Below are positions 37,852 to 46,397 of a stretch of 64,000 nucleotides of DNA, piece by piece; position 1 is the first letter of the stretch; each line of letters opens with the position of its first letter. A program made the translations under genes and the position numbers. The notes below the pieces were generated by a model, which saw nothing but the letters and a program-made list of their open reading frames with translations, was not told the DNA's origin and did no database searches. The stretch spans positions 2,991,001 through 3,055,000 of the forward strand of contig NZ_AP018694.1 of assembly GCF_009689585.1 (NCBI RefSeq), written 5' to 3'. The stretch is from Aquipluma nitroreducens. GTDB taxonomy: Bacteria > Bacteroidota > Bacteroidia > Bacteroidales > Prolixibacteraceae.

Positions 37852-38196
37852 TTAGGCACAATTCTTTAAGAATTCTTGGGCTTCTTGACTTAGCGGTTTA
37901 TAACTATTGGTTGGCTTCGATGAATTATCTGAAGACTCTAAAAGGTGTAAGTTATTCTCTTTTGAAAGGTTATAAACCTTCAGCCACTGGTCACCATATC
38001 TCTTTTTATATAATTCAATTATTGGTCTATTGTAGGCAAAATCAAATTCAGACTGAATGATGAATTTTCCCGACTTATCTGAAAAAACGTTCACATAGTT
38101 ATCTTCACACCATTTTATGGCTGAGCGGATATCCTTCTTGTTGATTTTCAAAAGAATATCGTTCAAATAAATTCGATCAAATCCATTTTTATCCAT
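37852..38196 (-). CDS. Hypothetical protein between two recombinase genes
   Basis: 114 residues, MDKNGFDRIYLNDILLKINK; the stop codon touches the ATG of the recombinase at 37851. The N-terminal half looks like a small helical DNA-binding fold (KKDIRSAIKWCEDNYVNVFS), reminiscent of helper proteins of integrases, but no family is recognised. The coupling suggests a joint function in recombination. Confidence 0.7.
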   Translation of the reverse strand: MDKNGFDRIYLNDILLKINKKDIRSAIKWCEDNYVNVFSDKSGKFIIQSEFDFAYNRPIIELYKKRYGDQWLKVYNLSKENNLHLLESSDNSSKPTNSYKPLSQEAQEFLKNCA

Positions 38197-38239
38197 TTGC
38201 GTTTGATTTACAGTTTGAAATTTTCTGGGTATGATTCAA

Positions 38240-38806
38240 TCATTCCAGAGTTAAATAGATATTGTCAATTGTTTCCTGACGGATCCCTAGATATCTTCTT
38301 GTGATGGCAATGTTGCTATGATTAAAAATATCGGACAAAAGCACAAGCGCATTTTCGCTTTCGTTCATGTTTTCATATACTTTCCGGGCAAATGCTTTTC
38401 TGAGTGAATGCGATGAAATCTGCAATCTTTTTGTGTTGAACAAAGTTTTCAGAATGACATTTATTGATTGAGTCCGAAACGTTGTGCCTTTTTGAGAAAT
38501 GAAAATGTAATTTTCGTCAATATTGACATTTTTAAAATCCAATGTTGCCAACATACTTTCGTAAGAACTCTTCACCACTTTATTCAGAAAAATTTCCCTG
38601 GCTTTTTTTGTTTTCTTCTCTTTGAGGAAAAGTTTGTCATCCGAAATGTCAGAATGTTTCAATTTCATTATATCCGAAATCCGAAGGCCGGTGTTGATGC
38701 TAAAAATGATATAAAATCCAATTACACACATTTTTTTGTCGTTTAGTAATTTTAGACCTTTGTTCAAAGCCACGTCGTACTCTAGGTAATCACTTGTTTT
38801 ATTCAT
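38240..38806 (-). CDS. Catalytic-domain-only tyrosine recombinase
   Basis: 188 residues holding only the catalytic domain: NTGLRISDIMKLKHSD (Arg), SSHSLRKAFARKV (His-x-x-Arg) and FNHSNIAITRRYLGI (His and Tyr), a complete R-H-R-H-Y set. No arm- or core-binding domain precedes it. It starts just beside a nested inverted repeat (38809-38892), which could be its recombination site or operator. Confidence 0.87.
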   Translation of the reverse strand: MNKTSDYLEYDVALNKGLKLLNDKKMCVIGFYIIFSINTGLRISDIMKLKHSDISDDKLFLKEKKTKKAREIFLNKVVKSSYESMLATLDFKNVNIDENYIFISQKGTTFRTQSINVILKTLFNTKRLQISSHSLRKAFARKVYENMNESENALVLLSDIFNHSNIAITRRYLGIRQETIDNIYLTLE

Positions 38807-38808
38807 AT

Positions 38809-38892
38809 GAAGAAATTTAAGATCAGGGGCTAACCTAAGGAATTTATCTTCATTAACCTCCTGATCTTAAGGATAATAACCCTTATTTCTTC
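38809..38892. repeat. Nested inverted repeat upstream of the short recombinase
   Basis: GAAGAAAT (38809-38816) pairs with ATTTCTTC (38885-38892), and inside it AAGATCAGG (38819-38827) pairs with CCTGATCTT (38860-38868). The whole structure abuts the start codon at 38806. Confidence 0.65.
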
Positions 38893-38987
38893 AATGCATT
38901 TCCGAATAGGCAAGTAAGTAATTGATTATGAGTGCGAAAGAGAAATAATCTTCAAAATTGCTGTTAAAGAAGATGGATTTTACACTT

Positions 38988-39245
38988 TTATAAATGTTCT
39001 AATTTCTGTTTCCTTATTTGCTTCATCATTTCAGTATCACTGTACCAAAATTCATTCAATCGGTACTTAGCATCCAGTTTCATTATTTCAAGAATACTAT
39101 ACACTTTCCCTTTTTTAAATTGTTTTGATATTTTGATTACTTGCGGATCATTCCAATCATATAATCTCCCTTGTTCCAGTTTCGAATTATCAATATCATA
39201 ATCAACTGATACAAATGATTTTTTACACATATATTCCATATTCAT
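38988..39245 (-). CDS. Hypothetical protein, 85 residues
   Basis: MNMEYMCKKSFVSVDYDIDN, charged and soluble; no family recognised. It lies between the recombinases and the methylase-like gene on the same strand. Confidence 0.55.
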   Translation of the reverse strand: MNMEYMCKKSFVSVDYDIDNSKLEQGRLYDWNDPQVIKISKQFKKGKVYSILEIMKLDAKYRLNEFWYSDTEMMKQIRKQKLEHL

Positions 39246-39308
39246 GATTTAAATTTTTAATTGTTATTCTTTATTCTTTTTATTATTAATTTGTGGTTTG
39301 GATTGAAT

Positions 39309-39716
39309 TCATACACCTACTTCACTAAAATCGCAAAACTCATAATAATCATTGATAATAGTTTGGTAATTATCAATGTAGTGTTGTTTTACATTTTCTA
39401 CATCAGTATCTTGTAACATCCGAACATATCTCATTAAAATAACTTCGCTATAATCAGCCGCTAATGGATTGATTTCACACATATAAATACATTCATTGAT
39501 ATAGGTTGAAAGATGTTCTCTACCAAATTGTTTGACATATCTAAACATCATCATTATAGGAAAGACACACGTGGCACCAGAGCATGGATCAAGAATTTTA
39601 TCATCGATGTTTAATTCTGGTATTGTGTTTATCATTTCTTCAGCTAACAGAGGTGGAGTAAACACCTCACCTCTGTTTTTACGATTTTCCCGTTCGACTT
39701 TTTGAAATCTTTTCAT
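39309..39716 (-). CDS. Shortened N6-adenine DNA methylase-like protein
   Basis: 135 residues from the ATG at 39716, which overlaps the TGA of the upstream gene (TGATG). The segment RGEVFTPPLLAEEM is the motif X region of type I/II adenine methylases and DKILDPCSGATCVFPIM is motif I (AdoMet binding). MCEINPLAADYSEVILMRYV resembles motif II/III. The catalytic NPPY motif and target recognition region are absent, and the protein ends soon after. It may be a truncated enzyme or a small AdoMet-binding relative typical of phage and plasmid DNA. Confidence 0.75.
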   Translation of the reverse strand: MKRFQKVERENRKNRGEVFTPPLLAEEMINTIPELNIDDKILDPCSGATCVFPIMMMFRYVKQFGREHLSTYINECIYMCEINPLAADYSEVILMRYVRMLQDTDVENVKQHYIDNYQTIINDYYEFCDFSEVGV

Positions 39717-40087
39717 CAAGCAGCATCCCCCCATTCATCATTTAAATTATCGTAAAACTCAGAGTCGAATTCATCATCTTCCCGGAATTGTTGGGTTATT
39801 TCATATCTTTCTTTTTCTGAAAAAATCTCGAAAAGGTTGATAAGGTTCCTCATTTTATCTAATCGTGCTTCTGGTGTTAGTACTTTAACCCAATAATATA
39901 GAAGGCCATTCATCAGCACAATATTTTTAATTTTAAATCCAAGAAACTCTTGCATATTGAGGATGGAAAACTTTTTAGGTGTTTGGTCACTGGATAGATA
40001 TTTTGCGATTAAATAATCGTAGATTTCATTTGTCCTATGCTGTTTGGACAGTTGAATGATTTTTAGTTTTAACTCAGTTTTATTCAT
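39716..40087 (-). CDS. Hypothetical protein coupled to the methylase-like gene
   Basis: 123 residues, mainly helical with an acidic tail (EDDEFDSEFYDNLNDEWGDA). Its stop overlaps the next start, which points to translational coupling. No family recognised. Confidence 0.65.
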   Translation of the reverse strand: MNKTELKLKIIQLSKQHRTNEIYDYLIAKYLSSDQTPKKFSILNMQEFLGFKIKNIVLMNGLLYYWVKVLTPEARLDKMRNLINLFEIFSEKERYEITQQFREDDEFDSEFYDNLNDEWGDAA

Positions 40088-40223
40088 TTACATTTAGTTT
40101 TTAAGTTGTTACAAATTGTACTTAGTCATATTCCACAATAACTCAATTTTGGTTTTGTCTTCTTCGCACAAGAAATTAAGAGATTCTATCTTCAACTTTT
40201 AGAAAGCATTTATATAGAAGTAC

Positions 40224-40739
40224 TTATTCCTTTTTAAGAAAATTAAGCAATTGAGACAGTCCTTCATTATCAGGACCTTCATATCCCCATTTTTCTACAA
40301 TCAGATCCACAAATACAGCGAATTCAATTGAACTAAAAGAGTCGATTTTATTTTTGAAATCATCAACATCTCCAAGATCATAAATTGCTTGACCTTCCCA
40401 ATCAATGTAATTAAATAAGCTTTCTTTTTGAAAAAAGGGAGGATAGCTGTACGTTAAATAAGTGCCGTTAAAAGCTTGGAAAATACAACACAGTTGGTCC
40501 TCTGTAAACACACCCTTAACGTTTTCTACTATCATTGAATGTAACGTTACATTGAACTTCAGACTTTCAGAAGCCCTCCAAATAAACTTGCCAAAAAAGT
40601 AATCTTCATCATTATCGTCAAATCGAGAAAAGCTAAATAATGTGTTAAAGAATTTGGCTATTTTATCTAGTGAAAAGTCATTATGATGGTTGCTATTACC
40701 AATGGTTTTTTGAAAAGAATTAAAATCAAGATTTATCAT
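40224..40739 (-). CDS. Hypothetical protein, 171 residues
   Basis: MINLDFNSFQKTIGNSNHHN; acidic, aromatic-rich and soluble, ending GLSQLLNFLKKE. No domain recognised. It continues the minus-strand run of small accessory genes. Confidence 0.6.
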   Translation of the reverse strand: MINLDFNSFQKTIGNSNHHNDFSLDKIAKFFNTLFSFSRFDDNDEDYFFGKFIWRASESLKFNVTLHSMIVENVKGVFTEDQLCCIFQAFNGTYLTYSYPPFFQKESLFNYIDWEGQAIYDLGDVDDFKNKIDSFSSIEFAVFVDLIVEKWGYEGPDNEGLSQLLNFLKKE

Positions 40740-40907
40740 ACTATTATAAATTTCATTTGTTATTTTTTTTAAGTACCGTATTAACTAACTATTTCATTAG
40801 AAATTCGAAATGAAATAGTTAGTGTTGGGAGAGAAACTTTAGATCAACTGTTAACTAGGCGCAAAGTAAGGTTCTGCGCTTTTAGATTCAGCGAATCCTC
40901 TGCATTC

Positions 40908-41168
40908 CTATGCGACCATTCTTAAAGGCTTTTCAGAGTTGAAATATGATTCCAACTTTTTATATTCATATTTCTTTAAGAATGGGATGTGAGCAAAAAG
41001 ATCGTTCATGTTTTCGTAGACGTTGTTAGCAATGTCAAGCATTAATATGCTTATAAAACCATCTGCATCTTTGTAGTAAAGGGAACGCTTGAAAACTTCA
41101 ATGTCAACTGAATAAATCCCAGCTTTTTCATTTTGAATCATAGTAAGTGTAATTATAATTATATACAT
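40908..41168 (-). CDS. Hypothetical protein, 86 residues or fewer
   Basis: The frame starts at 41168, but a start at 41141 (MIQNEKAGIYSVDIEVFKRS) looks more natural. Soluble, no family recognised. The 53-nt palindromic element at 41225-41276 lies 48 bp upstream of the first ATG. Confidence 0.55.
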   Translation of the reverse strand: MYIIIITLTMIQNEKAGIYSVDIEVFKRSLYYKDADGFISILMLDIANNVYENMNDLFAHIPFLKKYEYKKLESYFNSEKPLRMVA

Positions 41169-41777
41169 TTATAAATTTTTCACATATCGCTTTGCATTCT
41201 AAATGAATGTGTGAGCAATAATTAATTAGAGGATTACAATGCTAATGCTGGCCAGCTTCGATTAATCTATTAGCACTATTTAGGAAACACACAGCTTTAT
41301 TAATTGATATTGTCAACGCATTGATTCTTAGCTAATCTTGAGTATGTGTTGATTCAAAGATTCTGTTGTTCTTAGTTATTTTTCATATCTTCCATTTTTA
41401 AGGTTAGAAATTGTTTTTTTATAGTTCAACTTTTTAAAGAAGTTTAAAAAAATGCAACTCTATTTTATATTTTCAATCCATGTTGATTCTCAATTTGACT
41501 ACGCTTAATTATACTCTTATGAAAGAAATCATTAGGAGTATCTCTTCAGATTTTAATAATGCGATGCTTCTAGTTTTATGTAGTATCTACATTATTTGGT
41601 AAAGTTAAGCTCAAGATTTTTTGCAAAATCTTGAATGAGGACTTTTGAGGACTATCTATCCGAGATATTGGGAGTTATTTTTGGGCAGTAAAGGCTATGT
41701 TTAAATTAAACTCTCCAGCAATATCGATTTTTAAAACTCAACTACCAATTCTTTGATTTCTTGCTGTTTTTAATAAT
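41169..41777. other. 609-bp non-coding stretch with a palindromic element
   Basis: Very AT-rich. It holds the 53-nt repeat at 41225-41276 and a copy of the AAAGAAGTTTAAA core at 41436-41448. I see no convincing gene on either strand. Confidence 0.5.
41225..41276 (-). repeat. 53-nt palindromic element, copy 1
   Basis: Shared almost base for base with 43838-43890. It contains the perfect palindrome GCTGGCCAGC (41247-41256), enclosed by TGCTAAT (41240-41246) and ATTAGCA (41269-41275), with AGATTAAT on the minus strand inside. It could fold into a branched hairpin or serve as a protein binding site. It lies upstream of the gene at 40908-41168. Confidence 0.8.
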
Positions 41778-43229
41778 TTAAGCGATTTTGTAATAGTTTT
41801 TTACAGTTTCAAGGCAATATTGATAATTTACTTCTATTGTATATTCAGACCATCTTCTGTGATACATATCTTTATGAATACTTTTTAAAGTATTCCATGA
41901 AAAATTTTCATTTGATTGTTTCCACATTCTATACACAGGGATATCAATATATTTTATTGGTTCAAATTTCCATCCAGCTTTCCCTTTGTTTTTTTTGCCA
42001 TTATCTTCTTGTTTCATAGGAATTTTTAAAATAGGAATAACTAATTCATCTGGGGTACCATTGTATTTAATGTAATTATCTTTAAATATTAAGCTAATAG
42101 CGGCGGAAAGCATATATAAATATTCATTTTCATGACTTTCTGGAACTATTTTGAAAAAATATTTTTGATTTCCTTCTGGATGTAATCTGGTAATTCTATT
42201 AAATAACTGGAAAAGATTACTGATATTCTTGCCGCATTTCATATCTATAATGTTAACTAGAGTTGGAAGGTTAAATCCCAATATACCACGATCTACCACG
42301 ATAATAATATTAATATCATCCTCGATAAACCTATTAATAATATCAGAATGCCTATCTGTATTATATGTTGAGATAAGTGTTTCTATTTTAAAAGAATTGA
42401 AATAGATCTGTATATCTTTTGCTTGTGATGTGTTTTTGGCAACTATCATTGTTTTGCCTAAAGACTGGATTGAATTGGTCCAGCCAGTTTTTGACATATA
42501 TCGTTCAATAATAGTAAGAAGTCTATTAAGAGTTTCAAAGGTTTCTGCTTTGTCTAATTTTACTTCTTTTTTCAATTCATCACTAGCGTTGAAATCCTTT
42601 TCCTTTATATCATAAGTTGAATTTGAAATTACAATAATTGGGTCAGAAGCCCATTCTCCTTCAATGAGCTCCTCCAGAGCGACTGCAATAATTTCCATTT
42701 TATGAGCAACAAAAATGGCAGGTGTTCCTGTTAATAAGAGTTGTTTCTCGAACTTATAACGGTCTATAATCCTAGCAACCATTCCATCTTCGGCATAATA
42801 GAAATGATGTGCTTCATCAACGATAAGGACATTGAAAGAATTGACTTCATCAATAACATTTATAATGGTATGAGGAAGAGTAATTAATACCTGTTTCCCC
42901 GCTTGATGAAAATCTTTACTCTTGGTAATTTTTTCAAATGAAAAATTTACTCGAGATTGCTTGATGTCATTATAAAATTGATTTCTCAATAAACTTTGTC
43001 CATGAGTAAGTACTAAAATTTTGTGAGTTGGATTGTCTATTAGATATTTTTCCATCCATGCGATTGATAATAAGGTTTTCCCACTATTGGGGGCAGCGGC
43101 TAGAACAACAATATTATTCTTTATAAAAGCCTTGGGCAATTCTTCATTCAAAATCCTATTAGCATAAGGACGAATAGTGTAATTTTTGTGATCCTTATAC
43201 CATTTTTCATAAAAGTTTTGATATGTCAT
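41778..43229 (-). CDS. SF2 DEAH-box helicase
   Basis: 483 residues: Walker A AAPNSGKTLLS at about 45-55, DEAH motif LIVDEAHHF, motif III LLTGTPAIF, motif V VVDRGILGFNLPT and motif VI LFNRITRLHPEG. The C-terminal tail (SEYTIEVNYQYCLETVKNYY) may bind DNA or a partner. No nuclease domain is visible. It starts 26 bp after the repeat-protein gene, in a run with the ParB-methyltransferase. Such stand-alone helicases occur in phages and restriction-like systems. Confidence 0.85.
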   Translation of the reverse strand: MTYQNFYEKWYKDHKNYTIRPYANRILNEELPKAFIKNNIVVLAAAPNSGKTLLSIAWMEKYLIDNPTHKILVLTHGQSLLRNQFYNDIKQSRVNFSFEKITKSKDFHQAGKQVLITLPHTIINVIDEVNSFNVLIVDEAHHFYYAEDGMVARIIDRYKFEKQLLLTGTPAIFVAHKMEIIAVALEELIEGEWASDPIIVISNSTYDIKEKDFNASDELKKEVKLDKAETFETLNRLLTIIERYMSKTGWTNSIQSLGKTMIVAKNTSQAKDIQIYFNSFKIETLISTYNTDRHSDIINRFIEDDINIIIVVDRGILGFNLPTLVNIIDMKCGKNISNLFQLFNRITRLHPEGNQKYFFKIVPESHENEYLYMLSAAISLIFKDNYIKYNGTPDELVIPILKIPMKQEDNGKKNKGKAGWKFEPIKYIDIPVYRMWKQSNENFSWNTLKSIHKDMYHRRWSEYTIEVNYQYCLETVKNYYKIA

Positions 43230-43255
43230 ATTGATAAAGTATTTTAATTAAATTA

Positions 43256-43732
43256 TTAAACTAATTTTCTTTTACCTAGTGGACCTCTTAACTTGGGTTG
43301 ATAATTTATTGCTTCTTGAAACTTTTGGTACATATTATTGCATCTGAGCCATTTATATTCACCACTATGTTTCCTTTGATATTCAATTAAATTACTACAA
43401 TTAGATTCTCGCCATACATTTACACAATAATCAAAAGTTCTTTCATCATGTTTCATTTGAGGTTTAGAAGTACAGCCAACCCTAAGTTTAAAATCATCGA
43501 TTAAATTTTTTCTTCTTAACCACGTATAAATGCCGGGATTAGTGACGCAAAATTCTTTTATGTTTTTATGCTTATAAAGCGCAACACAATCATCAAGAGT
43601 TCTTTCTGTTTTTTCGACACCAAGTTCTTTTTCAAATCGATCAAGCAGTTTATTCCCTTTGAGCCACAAGTAAATAAATCGTAGTTCTGGATTTGTTGAA
43701 TATCCTTTTATTATATCATTTCGTATTGTCAT
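43256..43732 (-). CDS. Protein of three ~50-residue WLR-type repeats
   Basis: 158 residues with three units ending in FIYLWLKGNKLLDRF, GIYTWLRRKNLIDDF and GEYKWLRCNNMYQKF, two of them preceded by [DY]-D/YCVxx[YW] segments. These resemble short DNA-binding repeats found next to homing-type and very-short-patch nucleases in phages. It lies between the helicase and the methyltransferase and may give one of them DNA specificity. The assignment is by eye. Confidence 0.65.
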   Translation of the reverse strand: MTIRNDIIKGYSTNPELRFIYLWLKGNKLLDRFEKELGVEKTERTLDDCVALYKHKNIKEFCVTNPGIYTWLRRKNLIDDFKLRVGCTSKPQMKHDERTFDYCVNVWRESNCSNLIEYQRKHSGEYKWLRCNNMYQKFQEAINYQPKLRGPLGKRKLV

Positions 43733-43837
43733 AATTTTTCTAATATATTGTAGTACATTTTATTTTGTTTGTATTCAGACATAGCTAAAGCTAGATCACA
43801 CATCTATTTATATGTGAAACACTAGTTTTTAAATCAA

Positions 43838-43890
43838 ATTAGAGGATAACAATGCTAATGCTGGCCAGCGTTAGATTAATCTAATAGCAC
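43838..43890 (-). repeat. 53-nt palindromic element, copy 2
   Basis: Second copy of the 41225-41276 element with few differences. The central GCTGGCCAGC (43860-43869) is intact, and here TTAGATTAATCTAA (43871-43884) is a second perfect palindrome. It sits 12 bp after the methyltransferase stop and 106 bp before the start of the repeat-protein gene. Confidence 0.8.
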
Positions 43891-43902
43891 TGTTTTTCAG
43901 GC

Positions 43903-45387
43903 TTAAGCAGCTTTGCTTAATTGAGTTTGATTGTATTTCTCAATAGCAGCGTCAAGACTTATAATCGAATCATTAAATCTTCCGACTTGTACACTATTGT
44001 GTTTTGGATCAAGATCATAACCGATGAACTTTCTGCCGAGCATTAAAGCTACAGCCCCAACCGTTCCAGATCCAGAGAATACATCAAGTACGGTGTCTCC
44101 AGAATTTGTGGTCATTAAGATAGGCGCAATACAGATTTCTTCCGGGAAAGGAGCAGCGTGCTCTGTCCCACCGTATCTTTTAACCGCAGCTTGATTTGCG
44201 ACAGCAGTATGAATTACATCTTTATCCCAAAAGTCTTCCAATTGTTTTCCATCTTTCAGACCAGTGAGGCAGACTCTGCCATAATCCGATGACGTGTTAT
44301 CGCTTCTTTTTCTGTTGATCCAGCCGATACCTGGTTTTACTTCACCTTTAAACGGCATTTGAATTTCGTTAAAAACATATTTTTTTGATTTAACTAGGTG
44401 AAATATTAGCTCGTATGATGGCTTCAAAGCATCTTTGCTATTGAACCCTAGACTGTTGCGTTTGTGCCATATGATTGAGTTACGCAAAATCCAGCCATGT
44501 TTCATCAGCTCAATCTGAATTCGGTTTGGAATAGACTGTAGGCATTTATCCAGGTAAGTATCAGCCAGATTCAAGTAGAAGCTACCTTCAGGTTTTAGGA
44601 CCCGGTAACAGTCTTTTAGATGGTCAACTAAGCGTTTGATATATTCTTCGGGTGTTTTTTCAGCACCAAGCTCGTCGTTGCTACCAGAATAGTTTCGTAA
44701 TTTCCAATATGGCGGTGATGTAAAGATCATCTGTACGGATTCGTCAGGTATTTCTGATAGATCATCAGATGATTTGTTGTAAATTTTGTAATAGTCATTT
44801 GAAATAGTTTCAGGGAGATAGATGCTCTTATCTTCGACATTTTTGCTTTCTTTCAGTTTTACTGCGATTTTGTGAGCTTGGTTAATCGATAAGTTGTCTT
44901 GATCAATCAAATCAACCAAATCAGGGTTAACCTCGTCGATATATTCGAGTTTGCTGAAATTCCCGGCAGATAATCCAACTGCTTTACAAACATCTTTGCG
45001 GGTATCGGCAGGTCCCATGTTCGAATTAGTCTGAAGCTTTTCAGCTTCAGACTTTCGACCTTTCTTTCTCCTCCATAACTGTTTCAAATACTTTGCTTCC
45101 ATAAGCCGTTCACGCTGCGTTTTTACCCGTTGTTTGTTGAATGATATAATGGCAATTTCTTCTGCCACGTTTAAATGTTTGATTTCAACATCCACTTCAG
45201 TGTAACCAAGCTTTTTAAGGGCATAATATCTCCTAACGCCAGAAATAATAGATAATGAGCTGTTTACAATGATTGGCTGTAAAAGTCCGAGCTCCTGAAT
45301 AGATTCGGCTAAATCGTCAATATCATTGATTTTATATACACTCGAGTGAAACGGGTTGATTTTCAATTTTGAAATTTCTGTAACCAT
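43903..45387 (-). CDS. ParB-like domain fused to a DNA methyltransferase
   Basis: 494 residues. Residues 8-75 are a ParB/Srx-type N-domain (QELGLLQPIIVN, then ISGVRRYYALKKLGY), followed by a helical linker with a GLSAGNFSKLEYID HTH. The methyltransferase part has TSPPYWKLRNY at 223-233 (motif IV) before DVFSGSGTVGAVALMLGRKF (motif I), the order of the beta class; SPPY suggests N4-cytosine or N6-adenine activity. The fusion is common in phages and integrative elements. No cognate endonuclease is next to it, so it is probably an orphan or anti-restriction methylase. Confidence 0.92.
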   Translation of the reverse strand: MVTEISKLKINPFHSSVYKINDIDDLAESIQELGLLQPIIVNSSLSIISGVRRYYALKKLGYTEVDVEIKHLNVAEEIAIISFNKQRVKTQRERLMEAKYLKQLWRRKKGRKSEAEKLQTNSNMGPADTRKDVCKAVGLSAGNFSKLEYIDEVNPDLVDLIDQDNLSINQAHKIAVKLKESKNVEDKSIYLPETISNDYYKIYNKSSDDLSEIPDESVQMIFTSPPYWKLRNYSGSNDELGAEKTPEEYIKRLVDHLKDCYRVLKPEGSFYLNLADTYLDKCLQSIPNRIQIELMKHGWILRNSIIWHKRNSLGFNSKDALKPSYELIFHLVKSKKYVFNEIQMPFKGEVKPGIGWINRKRSDNTSSDYGRVCLTGLKDGKQLEDFWDKDVIHTAVANQAAVKRYGGTEHAAPFPEEICIAPILMTTNSGDTVLDVFSGSGTVGAVALMLGRKFIGYDLDPKHNSVQVGRFNDSIISLDAAIEKYNQTQLSKAA

Positions 45388-45644
45388 ACTTTATAGTTTT
45401 AAAATGTTAATAAATATTGATTGCTTTAATAGTGTTCTCCTCACTGATTTTGAATTGAGTTTTCTCTCATGTTTTAATTTTAAACGATCATTTATTTCGT
45501 CAATATTGACGGATTTATGGACTGTTATTTTTACTTTTCATTCATGATGTTTTTAAAAAGTTTAGTTATAATCATTTTGTGTCTATATATTTATTTCAAG
45601 TTCATTTTCAATTTTCAGAATGCGATTTTCATTTGTAGATCATT

Positions 45645-45662
45645 ATTTTCAAGAAGTTTAAA
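45645..45662 (-). repeat. 18-nt motif upstream of the ParB-methyltransferase gene
   Basis: ATTTTCAAGAAGTTTAAA is repeated exactly at 46026-46043, upstream of the next minus-strand gene. A shorter core recurs at 41436-41448. It may be a shared promoter or operator. Confidence 0.45.
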
Positions 45663-45700
45663 AAAAGTACAATAATATTCTTGTTGACACTATTTCGTTA

Positions 45701-45988
45701 TTACATTTCGTTACTTAAGGCATTCAGTCTTTTTAATTTTTTTCTTCGTAATTCTTTTAGTTTTACAAAGTAAAATTCAAATTCTTCGTCAGGATATATG
45801 GTAGTTATATGACTATCTTCAGTTAAAATATACATAAAGTAAAATATACTATTATCTGACAGATCATGAACTTTATAATAAAGCCAATGCTTATTAGGCT
45901 TTTTTCCTGTTTCAATACACTTACCCTCTTCAAGTATGCGCAGACTTTCATCTGGTTTATTGTCGGTTTTTTTTAATTTTTCTTTCAT
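45701..45988 (-). CDS. Hypothetical protein, 95 residues
   Basis: Lys-rich ends (MKEKLKKTDNK and LKELRRKKLKRLNAL) flank a beta-rich centre (KHWLYYKVHDLSDNSIFYFM). No family recognised. An 18-nt motif shared with the next transcription unit lies 38 bp upstream. Confidence 0.6.
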   Translation of the reverse strand: MKEKLKKTDNKPDESLRILEEGKCIETGKKPNKHWLYYKVHDLSDNSIFYFMYILTEDSHITTIYPDEEFEFYFVKLKELRRKKLKRLNALSNEM

Positions 45989-46025
45989 AATTCAAATTTT
46001 TATGGTTGATTATTTTTAGTCAAAT

Positions 46026-46043
46026 ATTTTCAAGAAGTTTAAA
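46026..46043 (-). repeat. 18-nt motif, second exact copy
   Basis: Identical to 45645-45662. It lies 38 bp before the start codon of the gene at 45701-45988. The 354 bp from 46044 to 46397 hold no gene that I can support. Confidence 0.45.
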
Positions 46044-46397
46044 GAATTTAGTTTTACAATGAATCTTCATTAATTCGAGATAATCACTAATTTTGCCTCG
46101 AATTTTCTCATTTTACACACTTTCAAATGATTAAATATTCCGGTGGTTCTCTACCACATTTTATCTTATTATACCTGCTAATTCTAATTTTCATTTTCTT
46201 CTGGTTAAGCTTACTGATAATGTATTGCAAAGATTTGCAAAAATTATATTGATCATAATACAATTGAGAGCTTTTGAGAATTTTTTGTTAAGATTTTCGG
46301 ATGCAATCAGGAGCTGAAACATTAATGTTGAAGCGGGTTTTGTTTTTTATTTTATTTTTTTTACTTTTCCAAAATCTTCAATAAAATAGAATTTAGT

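Noticed and set aside
39309-39716. Complete restriction-modification methylase
   Set aside because: The catalytic NPPY motif and a recognition domain are missing, and no endonuclease gene is adjacent.
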